A stretch of 7,698 nucleotides of DNA from Thiohalospira sp051746205 (GTDB taxonomy: Bacteria > Pseudomonadota > Gammaproteobacteria > Thiohalospirales > Thiohalospiraceae): NCBI GenBank assembly GCA_051746205.1, contig JBNJEU010000072.1, positions 1 to 7,698 on the forward strand, written 5' to 3'. The notes under the pieces are model-generated. The model searched no databases. It had not been told where the DNA came from and saw only the letters and a program-made list of their open reading frames with translations. Below, piece by piece: positions 1 to 6,903 of the stretch (the stretch's first letter is position 1; the number at the start of each line of letters is the position of its first letter). Both the position numbers and the translations under genes were made by a program.

Positions 1-86
1 TCGAGCAGTGCCACGGCGGCTTCGACCTGTTCCGATCGTGCCGCCAGTTCCGCGGCCAGGGTCTCGATAATACGCTGCTGCGACAT
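1..86 (-). CDS. tex: Tex-family RNA-binding transcription accessory protein, N-terminal fragment
   Basis: Only the first 28 codons are inside the window; the gene continues leftward past base 1. The peptide begins MSQQRIIETLAAELAARSEQ and continues VEAAVALL. This matches the start of Tex/YhgF proteins, where a short helix (IIxxLAxEL) is followed by a VxAAVxLLDEG segment, and the window cuts off just before the expected DEG. Tex is a large cytoplasmic protein with helical, YqgF-like and S1 RNA-binding domains, associated with RNA polymerase and transcription or RNA quality control; none of those domains is visible here. The ATG at 86 is preceded by a strong ribosome binding site (GAGGAAGG, three bases from the ATG). 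The gene diverges from the deacetylase gene across 209 bp. The call rests on a short match, so it is probable rather than certain. Confidence 0.75.
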   Translation of the reverse strand, partial: MSQQRIIETLAAELAARSEQVEAAVALL

Positions 87-145
87 GCCTTCCTCGTCTG
101 GTTCACGCCCCTCCGCCGACGGCCGGAGCGCCCCGAAAACAGCGT

Positions 146-151
146 ATTCTA
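146..151 (-). promoter_or_regulatory. Probable -10 element of the tex promoter
   Basis: Read on the minus strand this is TAGAAT, in the context GAGTAGAATACGC, about 59 bases upstream of the tex ATG. It is one of few AT-rich patches in a GC-rich gap. No good -35 hexamer sits 16-18 bases further upstream, so the assignment rests on the -10 alone. Confidence 0.4.
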
Positions 152-169
152 CTCGGGTACCCCCCTCCG

Positions 170-185
170 GGGCCAGCGCTGGACC
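170..185. repeat. Near-perfect 16-bp palindrome in the divergent gap
   Basis: The sequence is GGGCCAGCGCTGGACC. The inner ten bases (CCAGCGCTGG, 173-182) are perfectly self-complementary, and the two outermost pairs also match, with a single mismatched pair at 172/183. It lies between the two divergent promoter candidates, about 19 bases behind the tex -10 and 65 bases ahead of the deacetylase -10. It could be an operator for a dimeric regulator or a chance GC-rich palindrome. It is followed by no T-run, so it is not a terminator. Confidence 0.35.
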
Positions 186-250
186 GCCTCACGGATGCTC
201 ATGGCCTCGTGGCCGGTCGAGCGCCGAAGCCGTACCGGGCGATCGTGCGT

Positions 251-256
251 TATCCT
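251..256 (+). promoter_or_regulatory. Probable -10 element of the deacetylase promoter
   Basis: TATCCT, in the context GCGTTATCCTGTAGCCC, lies 39 bases before the ATG at 296. No convincing -35 box is seen at the usual spacing. A nearly identical element lies at almost the same distance from the purL start on the other strand, which mildly supports both. Confidence 0.45.
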
Positions 257-285
257 GTAGCCCATCCCCGTGTTCACTGTCCGTC

Positions 286-292
286 AGGAGGT
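286..292 (+). promoter_or_regulatory. Ribosome binding site that fixes the deacetylase start
   Basis: AGGAGGT is a near-consensus Shine-Dalgarno sequence ending three bases before the ATG at 296. The reading frame stays open upstream to an ATG at 209, but that start has no such site and would bury the signal peptide behind 29 extra residues, so 296 is preferred. Confidence 0.8.
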
Positions 293-295
293 CCC

Positions 296-1363
296 ATGCG
301 CCCACGCGCCGCCGCCCGTCCCCTCGCCCCGCTACTTGCCGCCGCGCTGTTCGCCTTCCCGATCCTGGCCACCGCCGATGCGGCGGTACTGGGCTACCAC
401 CGCTTCGGTCAGGACCAGCACCCGACCACCAGCATCGATCACGAGACCCTCGAGGCCCAGCTCGACTACCTGGAGGCGAACGACTTCCGGGTCTGGCCGC
501 TGAGCCGGGTGGTCCGCGCGCTCCGCGACGGCGAAACCCTGCCCGACCGGGTGGTGAGCCTCACCATCGACGACGCCTATCGCACCGTCTACACCGACGG
601 CTGGCCCCGCCTGCGCGAACGCGGCTTTCCGGTCACCGTGTTTGTCAGCACCGGCGACGTCGACCGGGGCTACAGCGACTTCATGACCTGGGAGCAGATG
701 CGCGAGCTGGCCGACGAGGGCGTGGAGTTCGCTAACCACTCCGAGAGCCACGACCGCCTGCCGGAACGCCGCGACGGCGAAGACGAGGCGGCCTGGGCGG
801 AACGGGTCGAGGCCGACATCCGCCACGCCGAACGGCGCCTGCGCGAGGAACTGGGCGACGCCGCCGTGGTCGACGATCCGAAGCTGTTCGCCTACCCCTA
901 CGGCGCCTACAACGAGGCGCTGGCGAACCGGGTGCGGGACATGGGCTACTGGGGCATCGCCCAGCACTCCGGCGCGGTCGGCGAATACAGCGACCCGCGT
1001 GCCCTGCTCCGCTTCCCGGTGGGCGTTACCGACTACGCCATGGACAAATTCCGTCTACGGGTGAACACCCGGTCGCTCCCGGTGGCCGATGTGACACCGT
1101 GGGACCCGGAAACCAGCAAACGCCGGCCGACCACCACCGTGACCCTGGCGGAGACACCCGAGCACTGGCGGGATCTGGCCTGCTACGTCAGCGGCCAGGG
1201 CGAGCCGGCCCGGATCGAATGGGAAGAGGACGGGGAGCGCTTCACGGCCACACCGCGCGGCGACCTGCGCCCCGGCATCGGCCACATGAACTGCACCGTG
1301 CCGGCCGGGAAGGGCCGCTTCTACTGGTTCAGCCGGCTCTGGTGGGTCGTTTCCGACGCCTGA
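296..1363 (+). CDS. Secreted polysaccharide deacetylase (NodB/CE4 family)
   Basis: This 355-residue protein probably removes N-acetyl groups from a cell-surface or periplasmic glycan; the substrate cannot be read from sequence. Residues 1-29 look like a signal peptide: arginines at 2, 4 and 8, a hydrophobic stretch from about 11 to 24, and a likely cut after ADA at 27-29. The mature protein opens with VLGYHRFGQ, typical of the PgaB-like branch. Metal and catalytic motifs are present: TIDD with Asp92/Asp93 (usually TFDDG), HSESH with His148/His152, and FAYPYG at 198-203. The NodB fold seems to end near residue 255. The last 90 or so residues look like a separate beta-rich region containing the only two cysteines, Cys296 and Cys333, a possible disulfide. 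The gene has its own promoter candidate and a strong ribosome binding site. Its 3' end overlaps the convergent glucosaminidase gene by 43 bp. The family is confident; the biological role is not. Confidence 0.88.
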   Translation: MRPRAAARPLAPLLAAALFAFPILATADAAVLGYHRFGQDQHPTTSIDHETLEAQLDYLEANDFRVWPLSRVVRALRDGETLPDRVVSLTIDDAYRTVYTDGWPRLRERGFPVTVFVSTGDVDRGYSDFMTWEQMRELADEGVEFANHSESHDRLPERRDGEDEAAWAERVEADIRHAERRLREELGDAAVVDDPKLFAYPYGAYNEALANRVRDMGYWGIAQHSGAVGEYSDPRALLRFPVGVTDYAMDKFRLRVNTRSLPVADVTPWDPETSKRRPTTTVTLAETPEHWRDLACYVSGQGEPARIEWEEDGERFTATPRGDLRPGIGHMNCTVPAGKGRFYWFSRLWWVVSDA

Positions 1364-2331
1364 AGACCACAGTCGAGCGACGGCGAGCCGGAACGCCGCT
1401 CACAGGTGCGCAAATCCCGCGTACCCAGCGCCATTGCCGGCAGGCCATTGAATTCGAGCATGCTGCGCAACTCCTCGACATATGCCTCGCCGCGCTCGGA
1501 ATACCGCGTCAACCCGGCCGCCAGCTCCGACGCACTCGGCGGGCCGCCGGCAGCACGCAGCTCGGCGCGGTGATCGCGCAGCGACTCGTAGGCCCGACCG
1601 ACATTCACCGTATAGAAGTAACCCCGAATGGAGGCATCCAGGTCCGGGTAGATCCGCACCGAGTGGCGGGCGTCACTGGCCGCGCCCTCCGGGCGCAGCC
1701 CGGCGCCTTCCGTGTAGGTCCAGACACCGAACAGATTGTTCCCCTCGCGGGCGAATCGCGACGTCCCCCAGCCACTCTCGTTGGCCGCCTGCGCCAGCAC
1801 CAGCCCCACCGGCAGCCGATCGACGCGATGCAGCAGCCGCTCGCGCAGACGCTCCGGCGGCAGTTCCGGATCCACCCGGTAGCGTTCGATCAGACGGGCC
1901 AGGCGCGCGCCTTCGACACTCTCGGGGTCTGGACGCGTGGCCGTCCCGAGGCGCGTGCGAATGAACAGGCGCATTGCCTCCAGGCGCTCGTTCTCGCGCA
2001 GGACCGACGGCAGCACGACGCGCAGGAACAGTGTCTTGCGCTCCGTCGCTGGCAGATCGGCCATGTCCGATGGCAGTCCCGCCAGCGTCAATGCCGGAAC
2101 CACCGGACCCGGAGGCCAGTCGTAGCCGATGGCGTCGAAGGTAGCGGCCATTTCAGCGGCGCTCCCCACCTCCAGTGTCAGCATGTCCACCTCCGGCTCC
2201 CATGGCGCCGGACCGAGCGTCCGGGCATCGAGATAGAGCCAGCTGCCGAAGAGCAGCGCCACCAGCAACGCCGACCCCACCTGCCAGGCCAGGGCGCGTT
2301 CGTTCAGGGGCTCACTGTGTTCACTGCTCAT
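1321..2331 (-). CDS. bax: Bax-like glucosaminidase, membrane-anchored
   Basis: This 336-residue protein is predicted to cleave N-acetylglucosaminyl bonds in peptidoglycan (Bax family, related to GH73). A single hydrophobic segment at about residues 16-33 should anchor it in the inner membrane with the rest in the periplasm. The family block RKTLFLRVVLPSVLRENERL starts at residue 99. The core RVDRLPVGLVLAQAANESGW (169-188) holds the expected catalytic Glu185 and leads into NNLFGVW (198-204). IRGYFYTVNVGRAYESLR (235-252) and LTRYSERGEAYVEEL (274-288) complete the domain. Similarity to E. coli Bax, recalled from memory, ends near residue 300; the remaining 36 polar residues are an extension holding the only two cysteines (310 and 321). 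The ATG at 2331 is chosen because GGAGGT lies seven bases upstream and because it overlaps the purL stop as ATGA, implying translational coupling. An open frame continues upstream inside purL but is only a shadow. The domain call is firm; orthology to E. coli bax is likely. Confidence 0.87.
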   Translation of the reverse strand: MSSEHSEPLNERALAWQVGSALLVALLFGSWLYLDARTLGPAPWEPEVDMLTLEVGSAAEMAATFDAIGYDWPPGPVVPALTLAGLPSDMADLPATERKTLFLRVVLPSVLRENERLEAMRLFIRTRLGTATRPDPESVEGARLARLIERYRVDPELPPERLRERLLHRVDRLPVGLVLAQAANESGWGTSRFAREGNNLFGVWTYTEGAGLRPEGAASDARHSVRIYPDLDASIRGYFYTVNVGRAYESLRDHRAELRAAGGPPSASELAAGLTRYSERGEAYVEELRSMLEFNGLPAMALGTRDLRTCERRSGSPSLDCGLQASETTHQSRLNQ

Positions 2332-5300
2332 CCGACCCACCTCCGCGCATTGGCGAAAAGACGCATCCAGGGCCCGGTCTCGCCCCAGTCCTCCGGATGC
2401 CATGAAAACTGTGATGTGCGCCAGACCCGCTCCGGATGCGGCATCATCGCGGTGAAGCGGCCGTCGGCGCTGGTCAGGCCGGTGATGCCGAGGGCCGAGC
2501 CATTGGGATTGGCCGGGTAGCCCTGCGCGGGCGCGCCGTGATTGTCGACATAGCGCAGCGCGACACGCTCCCGGCCCAGCAGCGCGGCGGCGCCGTCGGC
2601 GTCCACCGTCGCCCGGCCCTCGCCGTGGGCCACCGCCACCGGGATGCGCGAGCCCTCCATGCCGGCCAGCAGCAGGGAGGGCGACTTCACCACCTCCACC
2701 AGCGACAGCCGCGCCTCGAACTGCCCGGAGCGGTTGCTGGTGAAGCGCGGCCAGTCCTCGGCGCCGGGGATGAGATCGGCCAGCGCCGTGAGCATCTGGC
2801 AGCCATTGCAGACACCGAGCCCGAAGGTATCGGGGCGCTGGAAGAAGGCCTCGAAGACCTCGCGGCCGCGCGGATGGTAGCGGATGGACTTGGCCCACCC
2901 CTGACCGGCGCCGAGCACGTCGCCGTGGGAGAAGCCGCCGCAGGCGGCCAGACCGGCGAACTCGCCGAGGTCGCCACCGCCGTCCAGGAGGTCGCTCATG
3001 TGCACATCCACCGCCTCGAAGCCGGCGGCGTCGAAGGCGGCGGCCATCTCCAGCTGACCATTGACCCCCTGCTCGCGCAGGATCGCCACCCGTGGCCGTG
3101 CGCCACCGATGAAGGGCGCGGCCGGGTCATCCTCCGGATCGAAGGTCAACGCCGGTTCGAGACCGGGATCCGTCCGGTCCAGCAGGGCATCGTACTCCTC
3201 CCGGGCGCAGTCGGGGTTGTCGCGCAGCGCCTGGATCCGGTAACTGGTCTCCGCCCAGTCGCGCTGCAACGTCACCCGCTCCTCGTCGATCACCGCCGCG
3301 CCGCGATGGTGCACGATCACGCGGTCGTGTTCGCCCACCGGGCGGCCGATGACGTGGCTGTGTCGACCCAGTCCGGCTTCGCGCAGCGCCGCGAGGACCT
3401 CGTCCACGGCGTTGTGGGCCACCTGGACCACGACGCCCAGCTCCTCGCTGAACAGGGCCGCCACGGCGTCGTCGCCCAGGTCGCCGATGTCCAGCTCGAC
3501 GCCGCAGTGACCGGCGAACGCCATCTCCGCCACCGTGGCCCAGAGCCCGCCGTCGGAGCGATCGTGGTAGGCGTACAGCAGCCCCTCGGCGTTGAGGGTC
3601 TGGATGGTCTCGAACAGGGCCTTCAGGGCCGCCGGGTCGTCCAGGTCCGCCGACTGGTGGCCCACCTGTTCGTACACCTGCGCCAGCGCCGAGGCGCCCA
3701 GCCGGTTGTGCCCCTTGCCGAGGTCCACGAGGATCAGTTCACCACCGGTATCGGGACAGACCTGCGGTGTCAGGGTCCGGGTCACGTCGGTCACCGGCGC
3801 GAACGCGGAGACCACCAAGGTCAGCGGCGAGACCATGCGCCGCTCCTCGTCGCCTTCCCGCCAGACGGTCTTCATGGAGAGTGAATCCTTGCCCACCGGG
3901 ATGTTGATGCCCAGCGCCGGACACAGCTCCATGCCCACCGCGTGTACGGCGTCGTAGAGCCCGGCGTCCTCCCCGGGCTCGCCGACGGCGGCCATCCAGT
4001 TGGCGGAGAGCGCGACATCGCCCAGCGCGGTCACCGGCGCGGCGGCAAGGTTGGTCAGCGCCTCGCCCACGGCCATGCGCGCCGAGGCGGCGTGGTCGAG
4101 GGTCGCCACCGGCGAACGCTCGCCCACGGCCATGGCTTCGCCGGCAACATGGCTGAAGTCGGTGGCGGTCACCGCGACATCGGCCACCGGCACCTGCCAG
4201 GGGCCGACCATCTGGTCGCGGGCCACCAGTCCGGTAATGGTGCGATCCCCGATGGTGATCAGGAACGCCTTGCTGGCGACCGTCGGCAGCCGCAGCACCC
4301 GACGACCCGCCTCGGCGAGGTCGATCCCCGCCAGCGCCGCTTCCGGCTTCGGGAACGGCGCGTGGTGGACATCGCGGAGCATCTTCGGCGGTTTGCCGAG
4401 CAGCACGTCCAGCGGCATGTCCACCGGGTTGTTCTCGAAGTGACCATCCCCCACCAGCAGGTGGCGCTCGTCGCTGGCCTCGCCGGCCACCGCCCAGGGG
4501 CAGCGCTCGCGCTCGCACAGCGCGGCGAACTCGTCCAGCCGCTCGGGGGCCACCGCCACCACGTAGCGCTCCTGGGACTCGTTGCACCAGATCGCCAGCG
4601 GACTCATGCCGGGGTCGTCGCTGGGGATGGCGCGCAGCTCGAAGCGGCCGCCGCGCTCAGCGTCGTCCACCAGTTCGGGGAAGGCGTTGGAGAGGCCGCC
4701 GGCGCCGACATCGTGGATGGAGAGGATCGGGCTCGCCTCGCCCCGGGCCCAGCAGCGGTCGATGACCTCCTGGGCGCGCCGCTGCATCTCCGGATTGCCA
4801 CGCTGCACCGAGGCGAAGTCCAGCTCGGCGTCGCCGCTGCCGCCGGTACGGCTGGAGGCCGCGCCGCCGCCGAGGCCGATGGGCAGACCGGGGCCGCCGA
4901 GGACCACCAGCGGCGCCCCCGGCGGGATCGCGCCCTTGTCGACGTGCTGGCGGCGGATGTTGCCCATGCCGCCGGCCAGCATCACCGGCTTGTGATAGCC
5001 GGAGAGTCGCTCGCCCCCCGGGCCGGGCACGCGCTGTTCCCAGGTGCGGAAGTAGCCGGCCAGATTGGGCCGGCCGAATTCATTGTTGAAGCCCGCCGCG
5101 CCGATGGGCCCGTGGATCATGATGTCCAGCGCCGAGGCGATGCGCTCCGGGCGGCCGTGGTCGCGTTCCCACGGCCGCTCGGCGCCCGGCAGACGCAGGT
5201 TGGAGACGGTGAAGCCGGTGAGCCCGGCCTTGGTGCGCGAACCACGCCCCACCGCCGCCTCGTCGCGGATCTCGCCGCCGGCGCCGGTGGCGGCGCCGGG

Positions 5301-6224
5301 GTGCGGGGCGATGGCGGTGGGATGGTTGTGGGTCTCCACCTTCATCAGGAGGTCCACCGGCTCGTCCAGCCACCGGTAGCGGCCGTCGTCGCCGCTCACC
5401 AGCCGGCGACCGTCGTGGCCGCGCATCACCGCTGCATTGTCGCCGTAGGCAGAGAGCACCCGGCCCGGGTTCAGCCGATGGGTGTTGCGGATCATGGCGA
5501 ACAGGCCGCGCTCCCGCGGTTCGCCGTCGATGACCCAGTCGGCGTTGAAGACCTTGTGGCGACAGTGTTCCGAGTTCGCCTGGGCGAACATCATCAACTC
5601 CACGTCGCTGGGATTGCGCCCCAGGGACTGGAACGCCTCCACCAGGTAGTCGATCTCGTCGCCGGCCAGCGCCAGACCGAGTTCGCCATCCGCCACCACC
5701 AGCGCCTCGCGGCCGCCGCCGAGCACATCGACCGTGGTCAGCGGCGCCGGCTGCAACTGGGTGAACAGGCCTTCGCCGGCGACCTCCGGATCGTAGTGTT
5801 CGACCACCTCGACCATGCGGTCGTGGAGCAGCGGGGCCAGCGCGGCCCACTCATGGTCGTCGAAGCCGGACTCGCCGCCGCGATCGATCCAGACGATCCG
5901 GCCGCGCTCCAGCCGCCGCAGCCCCGTGATCCCGCAGAGCCGGGCGATCTCGGTGGCCCGGCTCGACCACGGCGACACCGTTCCCGGTCGCGGGGTCACC
6001 AGCAGCGCGACCCCCCGCTCCTCGGCGGTCTCGCCACCGGGCTCGTCGGCCACCAGGGCATCCAGTCGCTCCACCTCGGCCGCGTCGGGGCGATGCTCGA
6101 AATCGGCAAAGTAGACGTGCCGGGCCGACACCCCGCGCAGATCGGGCAGCACGCCTTCCAGGCGCTCCCGGAGGCGCTGATGTTCGTGGGGGAGGAGGGC
6201 CGGATTTCCCAGTCTTCTCAGCAT
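2328..6224 (-). CDS. purL: Phosphoribosylformylglycinamidine synthase (FGAM synthase), single-chain
   Basis: PurL converts FGAR, glutamine and ATP to FGAM, the fourth step of de novo purine synthesis, in the cytoplasm. The 1298 residues match the usual length of the large proteobacterial enzyme (about 1295 in E. coli). Residues 1-140 form the PurS-like domain, with LLVTPRPGTVSPWSS at 74-88. The first synthetase half has SEHCRHK at 218-224 and KVETHNHPTAIAPHPGAATG at 295-314. IHDVGAGGLSNAFPEL (503-518) and CNESQERYVV (547-556) follow. The second half includes VGKDSLSMKT (777-786) and HDRSDGGLW (887-895). The C-terminal glutaminase carries nucleophile Cys1139 in GVCNGCQM and the His1263/Glu1265 pair in MPHPERVWR. 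All key residues are present and there is no frameshift. The start is the only ATG that aligns with family N-termini; its ribosome binding site is weak (AAGAGA). No PurR-like operator is visible upstream. The stop overlaps the bax-like start by four bases. Confidence 0.98.
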   Translation of the reverse strand: MLRRLGNPALLPHEHQRLRERLEGVLPDLRGVSARHVYFADFEHRPDAAEVERLDALVADEPGGETAEERGVALLVTPRPGTVSPWSSRATEIARLCGITGLRRLERGRIVWIDRGGESGFDDHEWAALAPLLHDRMVEVVEHYDPEVAGEGLFTQLQPAPLTTVDVLGGGREALVVADGELGLALAGDEIDYLVEAFQSLGRNPSDVELMMFAQANSEHCRHKVFNADWVIDGEPRERGLFAMIRNTHRLNPGRVLSAYGDNAAVMRGHDGRRLVSGDDGRYRWLDEPVDLLMKVETHNHPTAIAPHPGAATGAGGEIRDEAAVGRGSRTKAGLTGFTVSNLRLPGAERPWERDHGRPERIASALDIMIHGPIGAAGFNNEFGRPNLAGYFRTWEQRVPGPGGERLSGYHKPVMLAGGMGNIRRQHVDKGAIPPGAPLVVLGGPGLPIGLGGGAASSRTGGSGDAELDFASVQRGNPEMQRRAQEVIDRCWARGEASPILSIHDVGAGGLSNAFPELVDDAERGGRFELRAIPSDDPGMSPLAIWCNESQERYVVAVAPERLDEFAALCERERCPWAVAGEASDERHLLVGDGHFENNPVDMPLDVLLGKPPKMLRDVHHAPFPKPEAALAGIDLAEAGRRVLRLPTVASKAFLITIGDRTITGLVARDQMVGPWQVPVADVAVTATDFSHVAGEAMAVGERSPVATLDHAASARMAVGEALTNLAAAPVTALGDVALSANWMAAVGEPGEDAGLYDAVHAVGMELCPALGINIPVGKDSLSMKTVWREGDEERRMVSPLTLVVSAFAPVTDVTRTLTPQVCPDTGGELILVDLGKGHNRLGASALAQVYEQVGHQSADLDDPAALKALFETIQTLNAEGLLYAYHDRSDGGLWATVAEMAFAGHCGVELDIGDLGDDAVAALFSEELGVVVQVAHNAVDEVLAALREAGLGRHSHVIGRPVGEHDRVIVHHRGAAVIDEERVTLQRDWAETSYRIQALRDNPDCAREEYDALLDRTDPGLEPALTFDPEDDPAAPFIGGARPRVAILREQGVNGQLEMAAAFDAAGFEAVDVHMSDLLDGGGDLGEFAGLAACGGFSHGDVLGAGQGWAKSIRYHPRGREVFEAFFQRPDTFGLGVCNGCQMLTALADLIPGAEDWPRFTSNRSGQFEARLSLVEVVKSPSLLLAGMEGSRIPVAVAHGEGRATVDADGAAALLGRERVALRYVDNHGAPAQGYPANPNGSALGITGLTSADGRFTAMMPHPERVWRTSQFSWHPEDWGETGPWMRLFANARRWVG
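2339..2344 (-). promoter_or_regulatory. Ribosome binding site of the Bax-like gene, inside purL
   Basis: On the minus strand this reads GGAGGT, seven bases before the ATG at 2331. It lies within the last codons of purL and decides the start of the downstream gene. It is stronger than the site in front of purL itself, so ribosomes could load here independently as well as by coupling. Confidence 0.75.
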
Positions 6225-6264
6225 GCGGCTATCTCTTTGTCGGCTGGTCGTGTGACAGGGGCAC

Positions 6265-6270
6265 AGGATA
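6265..6270 (-). promoter_or_regulatory. Probable -10 element of the purL promoter
   Basis: On the minus strand this reads TATCCT, in GAGTATCCTGTGCCCC, with 40 bases to the purL ATG. At a 17-base spacer the -35 position reads TGTCTC, a poor match. The element closely resembles the one before the deacetylase gene. Confidence 0.45.
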
Positions 6271-6312
6271 CTCCATGGGCGCCCCGGGAGACATCCCGCG
6301 CGCCGCTCGTGG

Positions 6313-6318
6313 TAGGAT
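6313..6318 (+). promoter_or_regulatory. Possible -10 element just ahead of the RDD gene
   Basis: The sequence reads TAGGAT, seven bases before the ATG at 6326. If it is a -10 element, transcription would begin at or next to the start codon and the mRNA would be nearly leaderless. The same bases include TAGGA (6313-6317), eight bases from the ATG, which could instead be the ribosome binding site. The sequence alone cannot separate the two readings. Confidence 0.25.
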
Positions 6319-6325
6319 CGGAGCC

Positions 6326-6895
6326 ATGACCGGATCCAGCGACGACAACCAGAACCCGATGCGACCCGCGGGCATGCTGGCGCGCTTTGGCGCGCTCTTC
6401 TACGACATGCTGGTGGGGCTCGCCGTGCTCTTCATCGGTACGGCCATCACCCTGCCGCTCACCGGCGGGGCGGCGCATGCCCGTGAGGGGATCGCGTCCG
6501 GCGCCTTCACCCTCTACATCACCCTGCTGCTGTTCGTCCTTCACGCCTGGTTCTGGACCCGCAGCGGCCAGACCCTGGGACTGAAGGCCTGGCGACTGCG
6601 GCTGGTGAGCACCCGCTTTCCAGAGCCCGCACCCCTGAATCTGGGCCAGGCGATGATCCGATTCCTGGGCGCCATCCCGCCCTGGGCCGTCTTCGGCCTG
6701 GGCATGGCGAAGCTCTTCGCCGGCGACGCGATCATCCTGGCCCACATTCCCGGCTCCTGGATCGCCATCATCGGATTGATCTGGCTGCTCCTCGATCAGT
6801 GGCCCGACGGCATCCGCGACCGCCTCTCCGACAGTCGGGTGATCCGGCTGCCACGCGACAAGGGGGCGCGCCGAGACCCGGAAGAGGTGGACTAG
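6326..6895 (+). CDS. RDD-family membrane protein
   Basis: This 189-residue integral membrane protein has the RDD layout. The first helix (about 21-45) is preceded by Arg20 and carries Asp27 in ARFGALFYDMLVG. A second helix covers about 60-77 and is followed by the family signature RSGQTLGLKAWRLRLV (79-94). Two further hydrophobic segments lie at about 112-131 and 144-157, and DRLSDSRVI (165-173) supplies the late conserved Arg/Asp region. Family members are mostly uncharacterised; some have been linked to ion transport or salt tolerance, but nothing here shows that for this protein. The start at 6326 is chosen because it gives a short polar N-terminus before the first helix and has TAGGA eight bases upstream. 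The frame is open to an ATG at 6275, but that would run through the divergent promoter region. The gene diverges from purL and converges on the PHP gene eight bases downstream. Confidence 0.85.
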   Translation: MTGSSDDNQNPMRPAGMLARFGALFYDMLVGLAVLFIGTAITLPLTGGAAHAREGIASGAFTLYITLLLFVLHAWFWTRSGQTLGLKAWRLRLVSTRFPEPAPLNLGQAMIRFLGAIPPWAVFGLGMAKLFAGDAIILAHIPGSWIAIIGLIWLLLDQWPDGIRDRLSDSRVIRLPRDKGARRDPEEVD

Positions 6896-6903
6896 GCCCT
6901 TCC

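Noticed and set aside
155..162. GGGTACCC palindrome next to the tex -10 element
   Set aside because: Eight bases is too short to stand out at this GC content, and it has no second copy nearby.
209..295. Longer start for the deacetylase at 209
   Set aside because: It would span the probable -10 element and place 29 residues ahead of a clean signal peptide. AGGAGGT supports 296.
332..967. A 211-codon minus-strand open frame opposite the deacetylase
   Set aside because: It is antisense to the catalytic region, whose motifs confirm the plus-strand gene, and it has no recognisable domain of its own.
1381..1398. Hairpin CGGCG...CGCCG near the convergent junction as a terminator
   Set aside because: The stem is only five pairs with an eight-base loop, has no T-run, and lies in bax-like coding sequence.
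1099..2520. A 473-codon plus-strand open frame across the deacetylase end, bax-like gene and purL end
   Set aside because: It crosses three well-supported genes, is rich in Arg, Gln and Pro, and shows no domain.
2332..2898. Upstream extension of the bax-like frame inside purL
   Set aside because: The extra residues are the out-of-frame reading of the purL glutaminase region. The ATG at 2331 has a proper ribosome binding site and precedes the expected membrane anchor.
2436..3884. A 482-codon plus-strand open frame opposite the 3' part of purL
   Set aside because: Same antisense artefact; no family motif and no ribosome binding site that stands out.
3942..6329. A 795-codon open frame on the plus strand opposite purL
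   Set aside because: Composition is dominated by His, Arg, Gly, Ala and Val with no recognisable domain, as expected from the antisense of a GC-rich gene. PurL on the other strand is certain and complete.
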